Below, piece by piece: positions 54,988 to 64,000 of a DNA stretch of 64,000 nt. The notes beneath the pieces were generated by a model. It worked only from the letters and a program-made list of their open reading frames with translations, was not told where the DNA came from and searched no databases. The first letter of the stretch is position 1. Every line of letters begins with the position of its first letter. The DNA comes from Acidocella sp. GTDB lineage: Bacteria > Pseudomonadota > Alphaproteobacteria > Acetobacterales > Acetobacteraceae. The DNA is taken from NCBI GenBank assembly GCA_027308685.1, contig DAIDEE010000006.1:1-64000 (forward strand), given 5' to 3'. The translations under genes were made by a program, and so were the position numbers.

Positions 54988-55706
54988 TGCGCTAACATCC
55001 GTAAAAGTTCAGCTTGGGTCTGCAACACAAGCAAATTATCAGGCGCACGCGGTGGCAAGCCGGGCACTTCAACGGGGGGACCCAGCCGCGCCGGTGCGCC
55101 TGTGAGTACGACCAGATGATGGCTGATCCGGCATGCTTCCATCGGGTCATGCGTAATCAGCAGCGTGGTGCAGCCTGCGAGCAACTCTGCCGCGAGGTCC
55201 TGGATTTTTGTGCGTGTGATGGCGTCGAGTGCTGAGAACGGCTCATCCATCAACACAATCGGGCGTTCTTCATACAAAGTCCGTGCAATCGCCACGCGCT
55301 GGCGCATACCGCCGGAAAGCTCCACCGGCAGAGATTTTGCGCGTGTAGCAAGACCGACACGTTCCAATAAATTCATCGCACGATCGGGGTTGGGTCTCAT
55401 CCTGCGCAGTTTGGCCCCCAGCATCACGTTATCAATCACGCTGGCCCATGGCAGCAGTAAATCCTGCTGCGCCATGTAGGCAATGCGTCCGCCCAGCGGG
55501 ATATTGTCGGAGGCCGTGACTTGTCCGGCAAACGGCACCTCAAGGCCCGCAATAATACGCAGCAGGCTGGTTTTTCCAACGCCGCTTGGCCCCAGAAGCG
55601 CCACTAATTGACCGGACTGAATTGTGAGATTGAGATTCTCAAAGATAATCTGCCCGCCATAATGCAAAGCCAGGTTCTGGATATGCAGTGACGGGCAGGG
55701 GCTCAC
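54984..55706 (-). CDS. ABC transporter ATP-binding protein (SsuB/ThiZ-like)
   Basis: 240 residues with Walker A GPSGVGKTSLL, Q-loop YMAQQDLLLPWA, signature LSGGMRQR, Walker B VLMDEPFSALD and switch His in LLITHD. The QQDLLLPW stretch is typical of the nitrate/sulfonate/HMP transport ATPases. The start is GTG 55706, overlapping the binding-protein stop as GTGA. Confidence 0.92.
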   Translation of the reverse strand: MSPCPSLHIQNLALHYGGQIIFENLNLTIQSGQLVALLGPSGVGKTSLLRIIAGLEVPFAGQVTASDNIPLGGRIAYMAQQDLLLPWASVIDNVMLGAKLRRMRPNPDRAMNLLERVGLATRAKSLPVELSGGMRQRVAIARTLYEERPIVLMDEPFSALDAITRTKIQDLAAELLAGCTTLLITHDPMEACRISHHLVVLTGAPARLGPPVEVPGLPPRAPDNLLVLQTQAELLRMLAQ

Positions 55707-56656
55707 GCCGGTATGGTCACCGCATAGGCGGAGACGTCGCCTTTATGTTTAATCAAGCCCTTGGCAAACATAAAGTCGCGATAGGTGCTGTAACGTTTAA
55801 CATCCAGATAAAACAGGTTGGCGGCAAAATACGGCACGCTCTGGAACCACGCGGTTTTGTTCAGCGTATCATTCAAGCTGGTCTGGTCTGCGATGAATTT
55901 TTCCCACATGCCGTGCGGGTCTTTACGAAGCGCATCGCAGCCTTTTTTCACGGCCGTTAAAAACTTCGGCAGGCGCGGGTCGTTTAAGGCGCCGGCGTTT
56001 GACATCATAATCAGCTCATCGGAAGGTGGAACGCCGTAATCCTCCGGCAGGAATACTACCGGGTTGAAGCCCTTTTCCTTCAGTTCATTTTCCTCAAAAT
56101 TGCGGTAGCCACCAATCACCGCATCAACTTCCTTGGAAATAAGCGCGGTGACCAGATTGAAATTGACATTGACCAGCGTGACATCCTGCAGCGTCAGCCC
56201 CACCGAACCGAGCATCGTGCCGATCAGCACGTCTTCCACGCCCGCGACCGAATAACCAATCTTGCGCCCTTTCAGGTCGGCTATTTTATGGATACCGGTT
56301 GTGCCCAGTGCCATCAGCGTGTTCAACGGCTGATTGATGAGCGTACCAGTGCGGCGCAACGGCAACCCCTGGTCGCACAGCAGGTAAAGCTGGGTCTGGT
56401 AGGATAACGCGATATCGGCTTTTTTGGCGGCCACCATCCGGGGCGGAATGTCCGGGTCGGTCGGCGCGATGATGTCCACGTTCAATCCGGCTGCAGCAAA
56501 TGCACCGATGTATTTGGCCACAAATATCGGCGCGTGGTCGGGATTGACGAACCAGTCAAGCAGCACAGTGAAATTTGGTGTGTCAGCACGCGCTTGCGTG
56601 GCAAATGGCAGGGCGGCGGTGGCGGCCAGAACAGACCGGCGGGATAAGGACATCAT
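55703..56656 (-). CDS. NMT1/THI5-like ABC transporter substrate-binding protein
   Basis: 317 residues with a twin-arginine-like signal (SLSRRSVLAATAALPFATQARA). The mature protein opens TVLLDWFVNPDHAPIFVA, the NMT1/THI5 pattern of pyrimidine (HMP) binding proteins. ATG 56656 has GGAG four bases upstream; the longer frame to 56791 is not supported. It heads a four-gene operon with ATPase, permease and a deoxyribosyltransferase-like protein. I looked for a TPP riboswitch in the leader and found none, so a thiamin link is possible but unproven. Confidence 0.88.
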   Translation of the reverse strand: MMSLSRRSVLAATAALPFATQARADTPNFTVLLDWFVNPDHAPIFVAKYIGAFAAAGLNVDIIAPTDPDIPPRMVAAKKADIALSYQTQLYLLCDQGLPLRRTGTLINQPLNTLMALGTTGIHKIADLKGRKIGYSVAGVEDVLIGTMLGSVGLTLQDVTLVNVNFNLVTALISKEVDAVIGGYRNFEENELKEKGFNPVVFLPEDYGVPPSDELIMMSNAGALNDPRLPKFLTAVKKGCDALRKDPHGMWEKFIADQTSLNDTLNKTAWFQSVPYFAANLFYLDVKRYSTYRDFMFAKGLIKHKGDVSAYAVTIPA

Positions 56657-56910
56657 ACGCTCCAGGTATTTTATTGTGATGACCATTGCCAAACAAGCGG
56701 GCCCTTCACAAGCGCAGTCAGGGTTTGGGTGGTTTGCGCATGCGGTGAGTCGGCGCCTGACAAACTGCCTCGAATTTGACTTTTCGGCCAAAATGACTAT
56801 AATTACTAACGGTTTTAGGATATTTTCTTTAATGAATTCAGTGTGTTACGCGCCTCTCGGCGACTCTTCTGCCACCTTGCGCGCCCCAACCTCTCCGAAC
56901 CTGACCTGAT

Positions 56911-59652
56911 ATGAGCGATACAACGGACGAACCTGACGCCGGGCCCCTGCCAAGAGGTGGCTCGGAGCCTGTCTCGATTGAGCAGGAGATGCGTAAATCC
57001 TACCTGGATTACGCGATGTCGGTTATTGTTTCGCGTGCCTTGCCGGATGCCAGGGATGGGCTGAAGCCGGTGCATCGGCGGATTTTATTCGCCATGAACG
57101 AATCCGGCAACACGCCGGATAAGCCCTATCGTAAGTCGGCCCGTATGACCGGTGAGGTGATGGGTAAATATCATCCGCATGGTGATAGCGCGATTTATTT
57201 GGCGGCAGTGCGGATGGCGCAGGATTTTTCGATGCGGCTGCCGCTGATCGATGGTCAAGGTAATTTTGGCTCGATCGATGGCGATATGCCGGCGGCCATG
57301 CGTTACACTGAAATGCGGCTAGGGGCGGCGGCGATGCTGCTGCTGGAGGATATCGACAAGGACACCGTTGATTTCCAGCCGAACTATGACGAGAGCGAGC
57401 AGGAGCCAAAAGTGCTGCCTGCGGCGTACCCCAACCTGCTGATCAATGGCTCCAACGGCATTGCGGTAGGCATGGCCACCAATATTCCGCCGCACAACCC
57501 CACCGAGATTGTGGATGCCACGCTGGCGCTGATTGCGGACCCCGATATTACGTTGGAAGCCCTGATGCAGATTGTGCCGGGACCGGATTTTCCGACCGCT
57601 GGCATTATTCTGGGGCGCTCGGGCATACGTAATGCGTTTGAGACAGGCCGCGGGTCGATCACGATTCGCGCCCGCGCCACGATTGAGCAAATTCGCAAAG
57701 ACCGTGATGCAATCATCATTTCCGAAATTCCCTATCAGGTGAATAAATCGGTGCTGCTGGAGCGCATTGCCGAGCTGGTGCGGGCTAAGGACATCGAAGG
57801 CATTGCCGATTTGCGCGATGAGAGCGACCGCGAAGGTATGCGCATTGTTGTGGAACTCAAGCGCGATGCTACTGGCGAGGTGGTGCTGAATCAGCTTTAC
57901 CGTTTCACTAATTTACAAACCAGCTTTGGCATCAACATGCTGGCGCTCGATAAGGGCCGGCCGCGCCAGGTGGGGCTGAAGGATGCGCTGAATTGCTTTG
58001 TGGAATTCCGCGAGGAAGTGATTCTGCGCCGCGCCCGTTTCGAGCTGAACAAGGCCCGCGACCGGGCGCATCTGCTGGTGGGTCTCGCTACGGCGGTTGC
58101 GAATATTGATGAAGTTATCAGGATCATTCGCGCCAGCCCGGATGCCGCCACCGCCCGCACGGCGTTGATGGACCGTGACTGGCCGGCGGAAGATGTGGCA
58201 CCGTTGCTGGCGCTGATCGATGATGTCGGCAATACCATCAAGCCTGACAACACCATGCGCCTGACCGAGGCGCAGGCGCGTGGGATTTTGGAGTTGCGCC
58301 TGGCCCGCCTGACCGGGCTGGAGCGGGAGAAAATTCAGGCCGAGTTGACCGAAGTTGCCACCCGGATTGGCGAGTTATTGGATATCATCGGCTCGCGCCT
58401 GCGCCGCCTTGAAGTGATGCGTGATGAGTTGCTGGCAGCACGCGCCAAAATCGCCTCGCCTCGCCGCTCGACCATTGAGGACCTTGAGACCGACCAGGAT
58501 GATGAAAGCCTGATCGAGCCGGGGCAGATGGTGGTCACGCTCACCCGCGATGGCTTCATTAAGCGTACCTCGCTGGAAACATTCCGCGCCCAGAATCGTG
58601 GTGGCCGAGGCCGGTCTGCTACGTCCACGCGCGGTGATGATGTCGTTACCCGCAGCTTCAACGCGCATACGCATCAGTTTGTGCTGTTCTTCTCCTCGGG
58701 CGGCAAAGCTTTCCGCGAAAAAGTCTGGCGTCTGCCGGAAGCCACCACCACCGCTAAGGGCCGCGCCTTGATCAATCTGCTGCCCGAGCTTGGCACGGAT
58801 GAAATTACCGCCGTGTTGCCGTTGCCGCAGGATGAATCGCTGTGGGAAAATCTGCATCTGGTTTTCGCCACCGCGAGCGGCGGCGTGCGGCGTAACAAAT
58901 TGGCCGATTTCCGCAATGTGCGGGCGGCTGGATTGATTGCCATGAAGCTCGATGAGGGTGACCGTTTGATCGGCGTTGCCACCTGCCGCGACGGTGATGA
59001 CGTGTTCCTGGCCACCAAGGCTGGCCGCTGCATTCGCTTTCAGATCACCGATGATAATCTGCGCGTTTTCTCAGGCCGTGATTCCGCCGGTGTACGTGGT
59101 ATCAAGCTGGCGAAGGACGATGAGGTTATCAGCCTCTCGGTGTTGCGCCATGTGGAGGCCACGCCGGATGAGCGGGCGGCGTACCTGAAATATACCGCTG
59201 CCCAGCGCCGCAGTGGTGAGGATGAGACGGTGGAAGCGCCTGCCGAGACTGAAGAATCGGTTGCTGAAATTGCCCTTTCCGAAGCCCGTATCAAGGAACT
59301 TTCTGAGGGCGAAGAGATTCTGTTAACCGTGACCAATGCCGGCTTTGGCAAGCGTTCCTCGGCCTATGAATATCGTGTGACGGGCCGTGGCGGGCAGGGC
59401 ATCGCCAATATTACCCTCAGCGCCAAACGCAACGGCACCGCCGTCGCCGCCAGCTTCCAGGTGCGTGAGGGCGATGATGTGATGCTGGTCACCGATGGTG
59501 GCCGCCTCATCCGCGTGCCGGTTGACCAGGTGCGCATCACCGGCCGTTCGGTGATGGGTGTGACCTTGTTCCGCCTCGATGATGATGAGCATGTCACCAG
59601 CGTGTTTCCGGTGTTAGAACAGGAACAAGAGGCGGAGGCCGAGGATGTCTAA
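56911..59652 (+). CDS. gyrA: DNA gyrase subunit A
   Basis: 913 residues. The catalytic Tyr is in AAMRYTE (residue 132), and the GyrA box reads QNRGGRG in the C-terminal wrapping domain. Acidic and insert-containing stretches occur near the C-terminus ([13 protein letters not shown]). In the quinolone region [13 protein letters not shown], the Ser of E. coli position 83 is kept (here 93). The position of Asp87 is Leu97. The end overlaps coaD by 8 bases. It introduces negative supercoils together with GyrB, which is not in the window. Confidence 0.97.
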   Translation: MSDTTDEPDAGPLPRGGSEPVSIEQEMRKSYLDYAMSVIVSRALPDARDGLKPVHRRILFAMNESGNTPDKPYRKSARMTGEVMGKYHPHGDSAIYLAAVRMAQDFSMRLPLIDGQGNFGSIDGDMPAAMRYTEMRLGAAAMLLLEDIDKDTVDFQPNYDESEQEPKVLPAAYPNLLINGSNGIAVGMATNIPPHNPTEIVDATLALIADPDITLEALMQIVPGPDFPTAGIILGRSGIRNAFETGRGSITIRARATIEQIRKDRDAIIISEIPYQVNKSVLLERIAELVRAKDIEGIADLRDESDREGMRIVVELKRDATGEVVLNQLYRFTNLQTSFGINMLALDKGRPRQVGLKDALNCFVEFREEVILRRARFELNKARDRAHLLVGLATAVANIDEVIRIIRASPDAATARTALMDRDWPAEDVAPLLALIDDVGNTIKPDNTMRLTEAQARGILELRLARLTGLEREKIQAELTEVATRIGELLDIIGSRLRRLEVMRDELLAARAKIASPRRSTIEDLETDQDDESLIEPGQMVVTLTRDGFIKRTSLETFRAQNRGGRGRSATSTRGDDVVTRSFNAHTHQFVLFFSSGGKAFREKVWRLPEATTTAKGRALINLLPELGTDEITAVLPLPQDESLWENLHLVFATASGGVRRNKLADFRNVRAAGLIAMKLDEGDRLIGVATCRDGDDVFLATKAGRCIRFQITDDNLRVFSGRDSAGVRGIKLAKDDEVISLSVLRHVEATPDERAAYLKYTAAQRRSGEDETVEAPAETEESVAEIALSEARIKELSEGEEILLTVTNAGFGKRSSAYEYRVTGRGGQGIANITLSAKRNGTAVAASFQVREGDDVMLVTDGGRLIRVPVDQVRITGRSVMGVTLFRLDDDEHVTSVFPVLEQEQEAEAEDV

Positions 59653-60151
59653 GCAACGCATCGGTCTGTATCCGGGCACGTTCGACCCGATCACCAACGG
59701 CCATTTGGACATTATCTGCCGTGCTGCCCGGCTGGTGGATAAGCTGGTCGTGGGTGTGGCCATGAACGCCGGCAAGGGACCGATTTTCCCGATCGAGGAG
59801 CGTGCCGATCTGGTGCGGGCCGAGGTTGATATCATCGCTGAAAAAACCGGCACATTGATTGAAGTGCAGCCATTTGAAGCCCTGTTGATTTCATTTGCCC
59901 AGCAGGTGGGGGCCAGCATGATCATTCGTGGCTTACGTGCTGTTTCAGATTTTGATTATGAATTTCAGATGGCAGGCATGAATTATCGGCTTGAACCAAA
60001 TATCGAGACGGTGTTTTTGATGGCGAGTGAGCACCATCAATTCATTTCTTCTCGATTCGTGAAAGATATCGCCATGTTCGGCGGTGACATTTCATCCTTC
60101 GTGCCGCCGCTCACGCACGAACGCACTCTGGCCCGCCTGCTAAAGAAGTAA
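59645..60151 (+). CDS. coaD: Phosphopantetheine adenylyltransferase
   Basis: 168 residues. The nucleotidyltransferase motif is [15 protein letters not shown] (T-x-G-H), with RADLVRAE mid-protein and [13 protein letters not shown] near the end. It catalyses the ATP-dependent adenylylation of 4'-phosphopantetheine in CoA synthesis. It overlaps gyrA by 8 bases and is followed 11 bases later by a cyclophilin gene. Confidence 0.97.
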   Translation: MSKQRIGLYPGTFDPITNGHLDIICRAARLVDKLVVGVAMNAGKGPIFPIEERADLVRAEVDIIAEKTGTLIEVQPFEALLISFAQQVGASMIIRGLRAVSDFDYEFQMAGMNYRLEPNIETVFLMASEHHQFISSRFVKDIAMFGGDISSFVPPLTHERTLARLLKK

Positions 60152-60162
60152 GGAGACCGACC

Positions 60163-60717
60163 ATGTTAAATCGCCGCACACTCATCACCACCGCCGCCGC
60201 AACCCCTTTCATCACGGATGCTCTTATGACCGATACCGCCCAAGCCGCCGACCTTTCCAACACCGTGCTGATGCAACTCAAATACGGCACTGTCACCATC
60301 GTGCTACGCCCTGATCTGGCGCCTAAGGCTGCCCAGCAGATCAAAACCCTCACCGCGCAGGGCTTCTATGATGGCTGCCAGTTTTTCCGCGTGATCGCCG
60401 GCTTCATGGCGCAGACCGGTGATCGCTCCAACACCGGCACGCAAGGCTCCTCCTTGCCTGATCTGCCCGCCGAATTCACCAGCGATGCCAGCTTCCTGAC
60501 CGGCGCGGTGGGCATGGCCCGCACCCAGGACCCGAACTCCGCCAACAGTCAGTTTTTTATCTGTTTTGCCCCAGCCACCTTCCTAGATGGCCAATACACC
60601 ATCGTCGGCCAGGTCACGGCGGGTATGGATGCCGTGCAGCAGATCAAAAAAGGCGACCCGCAGAGTGGCCGTGTCATTGATCCGGACAGCATCATCAGAA
60701 TGACCATGGCAGGATAA
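60163..60717 (+). CDS. Exported cyclophilin-type peptidyl-prolyl isomerase
   Basis: 184 residues. A twin-arginine-like N-terminus (LNRRTLITTAAATPF) and a signal-like stretch end near AQAAD. The cyclophilin core follows with FFRVIAGFMAQTGD (active-site Arg/Phe), GAVGMARTQDPNSANSQFFI and FLDGQYTIVGQV. It should catalyse proline isomerisation in the periplasm. The operon neighbour is coaD; a tRNA gene follows. Confidence 0.92.
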   Translation: MLNRRTLITTAAATPFITDALMTDTAQAADLSNTVLMQLKYGTVTIVLRPDLAPKAAQQIKTLTAQGFYDGCQFFRVIAGFMAQTGDRSNTGTQGSSLPDLPAEFTSDASFLTGAVGMARTQDPNSANSQFFICFAPATFLDGQYTIVGQVTAGMDAVQQIKKGDPQSGRVIDPDSIIRMTMAG

Positions 60718-60769
60718 TCGCCAGCAGCTATTGACGAAACGGCGATAATTCTATTTGTCACCCCCAGGA

Positions 60770-60844
60770 GAGCCTGTAGCTCAGTGGTAGAGCATTCGAC
60801 TTTTAATCGAATGGCCGTGGGTTCGACCCCCACCGGGCTCACCA
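60770..60844 (+). tRNA. tRNA-Lys (anticodon UUU)
   Basis: A complete cloverleaf including encoded CCA. The acceptor stem is GAGCCTG (60770-60776) with CGGGCTC (60834-60840). The D arm contains AGCTCAGTGGTAGAGC, the anticodon stem-loop TTCGA-CTTTTAA-TCGAA gives anticodon TTT, and the T arm has GGTTCGACC. Confidence 0.97.
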
Positions 60845-60872
60845 ATTTATTTTAGTCGTTGAGACTGCAAAC

Positions 60873-60895
60873 TGCCCGCTGATGCGGGCATTTTT
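60873..60895 (+). terminator. Rho-independent terminator after tRNA-Lys
   Basis: TGCCCGC (60873-60879), loop TGAT, GCGGGCA (60884-60890), then five T. Confidence 0.85.
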
Positions 60896-60940
60896 GTGCC
60901 TCGTGTGCTAAGCCGTTGAAAACATCAGGTGGAAATTCCC

Positions 60941-62104
60941 ATGGACCTTATCAGCTTTCAATCTCCTCGCATCATTGAAATCGGTGGCGGCACTGTCGCC
61001 AAAGCAGCCGAATTGCTGGCCAGATTGGGCCTGTCCTACCCATTGATTGTAACCGACCCGTTTATGGTCTCGTCCGGCATGATTGAGCGCCTGACCGGCC
61101 CGTTGACCGAAGCTGGGGTCAAGTTTGGTATTTTTAGCGACACCATCCCAGAACCCACTGATATTATTATTGATACCGGCGTGGCCCGCATGGCTGACGC
61201 GGCATACGACTGCCTGATCGCGTTTGGCGGTGGCTCCCCCATTGATACCGCCAAAGCCATGACGATTCTGGCGGCGGGGGGTGGCAAGATGCGTGATTAT
61301 AAAGTCCCCGCGGTGGCGGATGTTGCTGCCGTACCTTTGATCGCCATTCCCACCACCGCCGGAACGGGGAGTGAGTGCACTCGCTTTACGATTATCACCG
61401 ACACCGTGCATGACGAGAAAATGCTTATTGCGGGCTTAGGTGCTCTGCCGCTGGCCGCCATCGTCGATTACGAGCTGACCTTTTCGGTGCCGCCGCGTAT
61501 CACTGCCGATACCGGGGTTGATAGCTTTACCCACGCGCTTGAGGCGTTTGTTTCGCGTCGTGCCACGCCTTTTTCTGATGCGCTTGCCATCTCCGCCATG
61601 CGATTGATCGGCGCAAACCTGCGCAAAGCCTTCCATGAACCCAAAAATGCCGAAGCCCGTGCCGCTATGATGCTTGGTGCCACCCAGGCTGGACTGGCAT
61701 TTTCAAACGCTTCCGTGGCGCTGGTGCATGGCATGTCACGTCCCATCGGGGCTCATTTCCATGTTCCACATGGCCTCTCCAACGCCATGCTATTGCCGGC
61801 CATCACCCGCTTTTCGTTGAACGCGGCCCTGCCGCGCTACGCCGAAGCCTCCCGGCTTTCTGGCTTTGCCCAGCCCGATGATGCCGACCAACTGGCGGGG
61901 GCCAAGCTGGTCAACGGGTTGGACGCGTTGAACACCGAACTGGGCGTTCCGACACCCGGCACATTTGGGATCAGTTCTGTCGATTGGCACGCTAAAAAAT
62001 CATTGATGGCTGAACAAGCCCTGGCGTCTGGCAGCCCTGGTAACAACCCGCGTGTTCCTACCCATACTGAGATTATGGAACTCTACGATATTGTGTACGG
62101 CTGA
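60941..62104 (+). CDS. Iron-containing alcohol dehydrogenase
   Basis: 387 residues of the type III (Fe-ADH) family. Residues AFGGGSPIDTAKA bind NAD(P), then PTTAGTGSECT. The metal ligands lie in VDSFTHALEAF and LVHGMSRPIGAHFHVPHG. ATG 60941 was chosen over GTG 60929 because AGGTGG precedes it at a usable distance. The family reduces or oxidises varied alcohols and aldehydes; the substrate cannot be given. It stands alone after the tRNA terminator. Confidence 0.92.
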   Translation: MDLISFQSPRIIEIGGGTVAKAAELLARLGLSYPLIVTDPFMVSSGMIERLTGPLTEAGVKFGIFSDTIPEPTDIIIDTGVARMADAAYDCLIAFGGGSPIDTAKAMTILAAGGGKMRDYKVPAVADVAAVPLIAIPTTAGTGSECTRFTIITDTVHDEKMLIAGLGALPLAAIVDYELTFSVPPRITADTGVDSFTHALEAFVSRRATPFSDALAISAMRLIGANLRKAFHEPKNAEARAAMMLGATQAGLAFSNASVALVHGMSRPIGAHFHVPHGLSNAMLLPAITRFSLNAALPRYAEASRLSGFAQPDDADQLAGAKLVNGLDALNTELGVPTPGTFGISSVDWHAKKSLMAEQALASGSPGNNPRVPTHTEIMELYDIVYG

Positions 62105-62116
62105 TTAAACAGCCGC

Positions 62117-62896
62117 TCACCCGCGGTATAATAACCTGACAGCGACGAGGATTAGCACGACGGCGAGAATTTGTCTGATAATGGTGTCAGGGATGAAGCG
62201 GCTCGAGAAACTGCCAACGATGATACCGGGTATGGAGCCGCAGAGAAGCGAGGTGAGGAGAGTGAAGTTGATGCTGCCCAGCCACCAATGGCCGATACCC
62301 GCGATGAGTGTGAGCGGTACGGCGTGTGCGATGTCTGAGCCGATGATTTTTGCAGTCGTCAGGCGTGGATAAAGAAACATCAATGCGGTGGTGCCCAGTG
62401 CCCCCGCGCCAACAGATGAAATAGACACCAGAACACCGAGTACAGCACCGGTCATAATGGTGAGTGCGGCTGAAGACGTGGTACCAAAATCTGGATAACG
62501 CTTGGTTGCAAATCGCAAAATTTGCCCCTTTAGGAGTAAACTTATAGCGGTAATGATAATGGCGACGCCGAGCACTAGTGAGATCAGCGTGTTCATGACT
62601 TTGCCGGTAGCGCCAAAATGCGATAGCGCAATCATCGTGATGATCGTGGTCGGCACACTACCGAGTGCCAGACGTTTGACAATGTTCCAGTCGATATTGT
62701 GGTTGAACCCGTGGACGCCGGTGCCTACAGTTTTTGTAACGGATGCGTAAAGTAAATCCGTGCCGACGGCCGTTGCCGGCTGAATGCCAAATACCAGCAT
62801 AAGCAGTGGTGTCATAAGCGAGCCGCCACCAACGCCGGTTAAACCAACCAGAATTCCAACCAACAGGCCGGATAATATAAACGGGAATTGAATCAT
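62117..62896 (-). CDS. TSUP (TauE/SafE) family membrane permease
   Basis: 259 residues with about eight helices in two related halves. Family marks are GLLVGILVGLTGVGGGSLMTPLL near the start and GVLVSISSVGAGALGTTAL mid-protein. TSUP carriers export or import sulfur compounds or small organosulfonates; the substrate is not readable. It is convergent with the alcohol dehydrogenase gene. Confidence 0.92.
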   Translation of the reverse strand: MIQFPFILSGLLVGILVGLTGVGGGSLMTPLLMLVFGIQPATAVGTDLLYASVTKTVGTGVHGFNHNIDWNIVKRLALGSVPTTIITMIALSHFGATGKVMNTLISLVLGVAIIITAISLLLKGQILRFATKRYPDFGTTSSAALTIMTGAVLGVLVSISSVGAGALGTTALMFLYPRLTTAKIIGSDIAHAVPLTLIAGIGHWWLGSINFTLLTSLLCGSIPGIIVGSFSSRFIPDTIIRQILAVVLILVAVRLLYRG

Positions 62897-63081
62897 CGGG
62901 AATTCATGGCTGATAAAACGAAGGCTGACAAATGAGAGAACAAGTCTCTACAGACTGATGCCGGGTTGGTAAATATTTCTTGGCGACAGTAATAATTTTA
63001 ATATCGATACGATATTGTTTGCGTGATGTTTAACCTTCCCCGGTGAAATATGAAATGATCCGCTCCAGCGAATGCCCGATG

Positions 63082-63669
63082 TTATTCCTGCTGCCAACCG
63101 CGATTGAGCAGCACGGGGGCGTTGCGGGCGGTGCGCTGGGCTTCGCTCAATGTCAGCCAAATTTGTAACTGGTCCAGCACCGCCCGTGTCGCGGCAGCCA
63201 GCTGCAGTTGCAATATGCTTGTCAGCGGGTACCAGTCGAGGGATTCAAGTTCGCCGGAACCTGCCAAGGTGCCGCTGGCGCAGGCGGCGTCGGCAATAAA
63301 AAACCTGGCGTTGAAGCGGATGGTATGCTCCTCGGGGGTTACGGCCCGGCAGAGATAATCCAAGCCGCTTAAATCGGGCGGGACCCCAAGGCTGAGTCCG
63401 GTTTCCTCGAATAATTCGCGGGCGCAGGCTATGCCCAGGGCATCGCACATCGGCGGTGTTGCGTTGCGAAGAAGCTTTTTGTGGAGTTCAGGCCGCAGCG
63501 GGGAGCCGGGAACCATGGAAAAATCCAGGGAATCGACCGCACCGCCGGGAAATACCATGCGATTGGGTAAGAATTTATGATTGGCATGGCGCATCCCCAT
63601 GAGGATGCTGAGGCCGCTTTCACTTTGTTTCAGCAGCAGCAGGCTGGCGGCATCTCGGATGGGGGGCAT
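63082..63669 (-). CDS. NUDIX hydrolase
   Basis: 195 residues. The NUDIX core is split as usual for CoA-pyrophosphatase-like relatives: FPGGAVDS, an insert of about 35 residues, then ACARELFEETGLSLG, which holds the metal-binding REx2EE. It should cleave a nucleoside diphosphate linked to another moiety. It is divergent from gph across about 80 bp. Confidence 0.9.
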   Translation of the reverse strand: MPPIRDAASLLLLKQSESGLSILMGMRHANHKFLPNRMVFPGGAVDSLDFSMVPGSPLRPELHKKLLRNATPPMCDALGIACARELFEETGLSLGVPPDLSGLDYLCRAVTPEEHTIRFNARFFIADAACASGTLAGSGELESLDWYPLTSILQLQLAAATRAVLDQLQIWLTLSEAQRTARNAPVLLNRGWQQE

Positions 63670-63748
63670 CGTATAAATTCAACTCCGGCAGAGACAGCAC
63701 ACATAAAACCCGATATGGCTTTATGCCTACCTTTAATAAGGAACAATT

Positions 63749-64000
63749 ATGCGGGCGGTAGTCTTTGACCTTGATGGGACGTTAATCGATTCTTTGCCGG
63801 ATATCGCGGCTGCAGCCAACTACGTGCTTGCGGGCCGTGGTTTACCCCCCGTGGCGGCCGAGAAGGTGCGGTTTATGATTGGTGATGGTTCGAGAGTGCT
63901 GGTGGACCGTGCCTTTGCGGCGCACGACAAAACTGCCGGTGAGGCCGAATACCACCAGTTTGAGGAATGGTACACGGCCCATGCCTCTGATCTTACAGTG
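63749..64000 (+). CDS. gph: Phosphoglycolate phosphatase, 3' end beyond window
   Basis: The first 84 codons of a HAD-type phosphatase: [21 protein letters not shown] with the nucleophilic Asp, then [17 protein letters not shown], typical of Gph. The AAGGAA ribosome site precedes ATG 63749. The frame runs off the right edge. It should remove phosphate from 2-phosphoglycolate. Confidence 0.9.
   Translation, partial: MRAVVFDLDGTLIDSLPDIAAAANYVLAGRGLPPVAAEKVRFMIGDGSRVLVDRAFAAHDKTAGEAEYHQFEEWYTAHASDLTV

Noticed and set aside
56657-56910. Possible TPP riboswitch before the NMT1/THI5-type operon
   Set aside because: Neither the CTGAGA nor the GAACCTGAT-type core could be found on the minus strand; a model scan would settle it.

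Overview
The window is bacterial chromosome of about 55-57 % GC with closely packed genes. Tat-exported proteins, an OprB porin, HAAT-type ABC transport genes, a gyrA-coaD-cyclophilin order and an ECF sigma/NrsF pair point to an alphaproteobacterium. A plasma-membrane-type proton ATPase and several copper-handling genes suggest an acid- and metal-tolerant member of the Acetobacteraceae. That placement is an inference from gene content, not from a marker-gene comparison.

Layout. 1-1852: the cut end of a DedA-PAP2-LssY fusion. 1957-4480 (minus): a copper module of a Spy-like periplasmic protein, a 43-residue Met/Gly/Tyr-rich membrane peptide and a CueO-like multicopper oxidase. 4771-5937: a membrane diguanylate cyclase, followed by 1.3 kb without a gene. 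7239-16075: a HAAT-type ABC transporter whose second permease and both ATPases are one polypeptide, a shikimate-dehydrogenase homologue, an MFS carrier and an OprB porin frameshifted in a G8 tract. 16502-18211: a TetR regulator and an AEC carrier. 18419-24368: a MocR/GabR-type regulator divergent from gabT-gabD and a GABA-type permease. 24459-27735: a HerA-like ATPase and a photolyase. 27975-40033: a 12-kb run of four exported, repeat-rich DUF11/SdrD-type surface proteins, one with a predicted outer-membrane barrel. 40560-44437: an orphan TctC-type binding protein and the proton ATPase. 44762-46775: a type II haloacid dehalogenase, a TetR regulator and a DsbA/FrnE-like protein.

46759-53395 is the most interesting part. 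Two divergent operons make up a bufferin-type (MNIO/RiPP) copper-response locus. The minus operon is bufA-bufB-bufC-doxX. The plus operon is a second Cys-rich peptide, an exported thioredoxin, a CcdA-like membrane reductase, a DUF6969-like protein, an ECF sigma factor, an NrsF-type anti-sigma factor and a Tat-exported protein. A GTAACC-N16-CGAA promoter of the Caulobacter SigF type lies between the two operons, and a second perfect copy lies inside the sigma gene. bufB carries an in-frame TGA where the family has Trp, and NrsF appears to lack its second conserved Cys.

53693-56656 (minus): an NMT1/THI5-type ABC transporter in an overlapping operon with a nucleoside 2-deoxyribosyltransferase-like protein. 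56911-64000 is housekeeping-like: gyrA, coaD, a cyclophilin, tRNA-Lys(UUU), an iron-type alcohol dehydrogenase, a TSUP permease, a NUDIX hydrolase and the start of gph.
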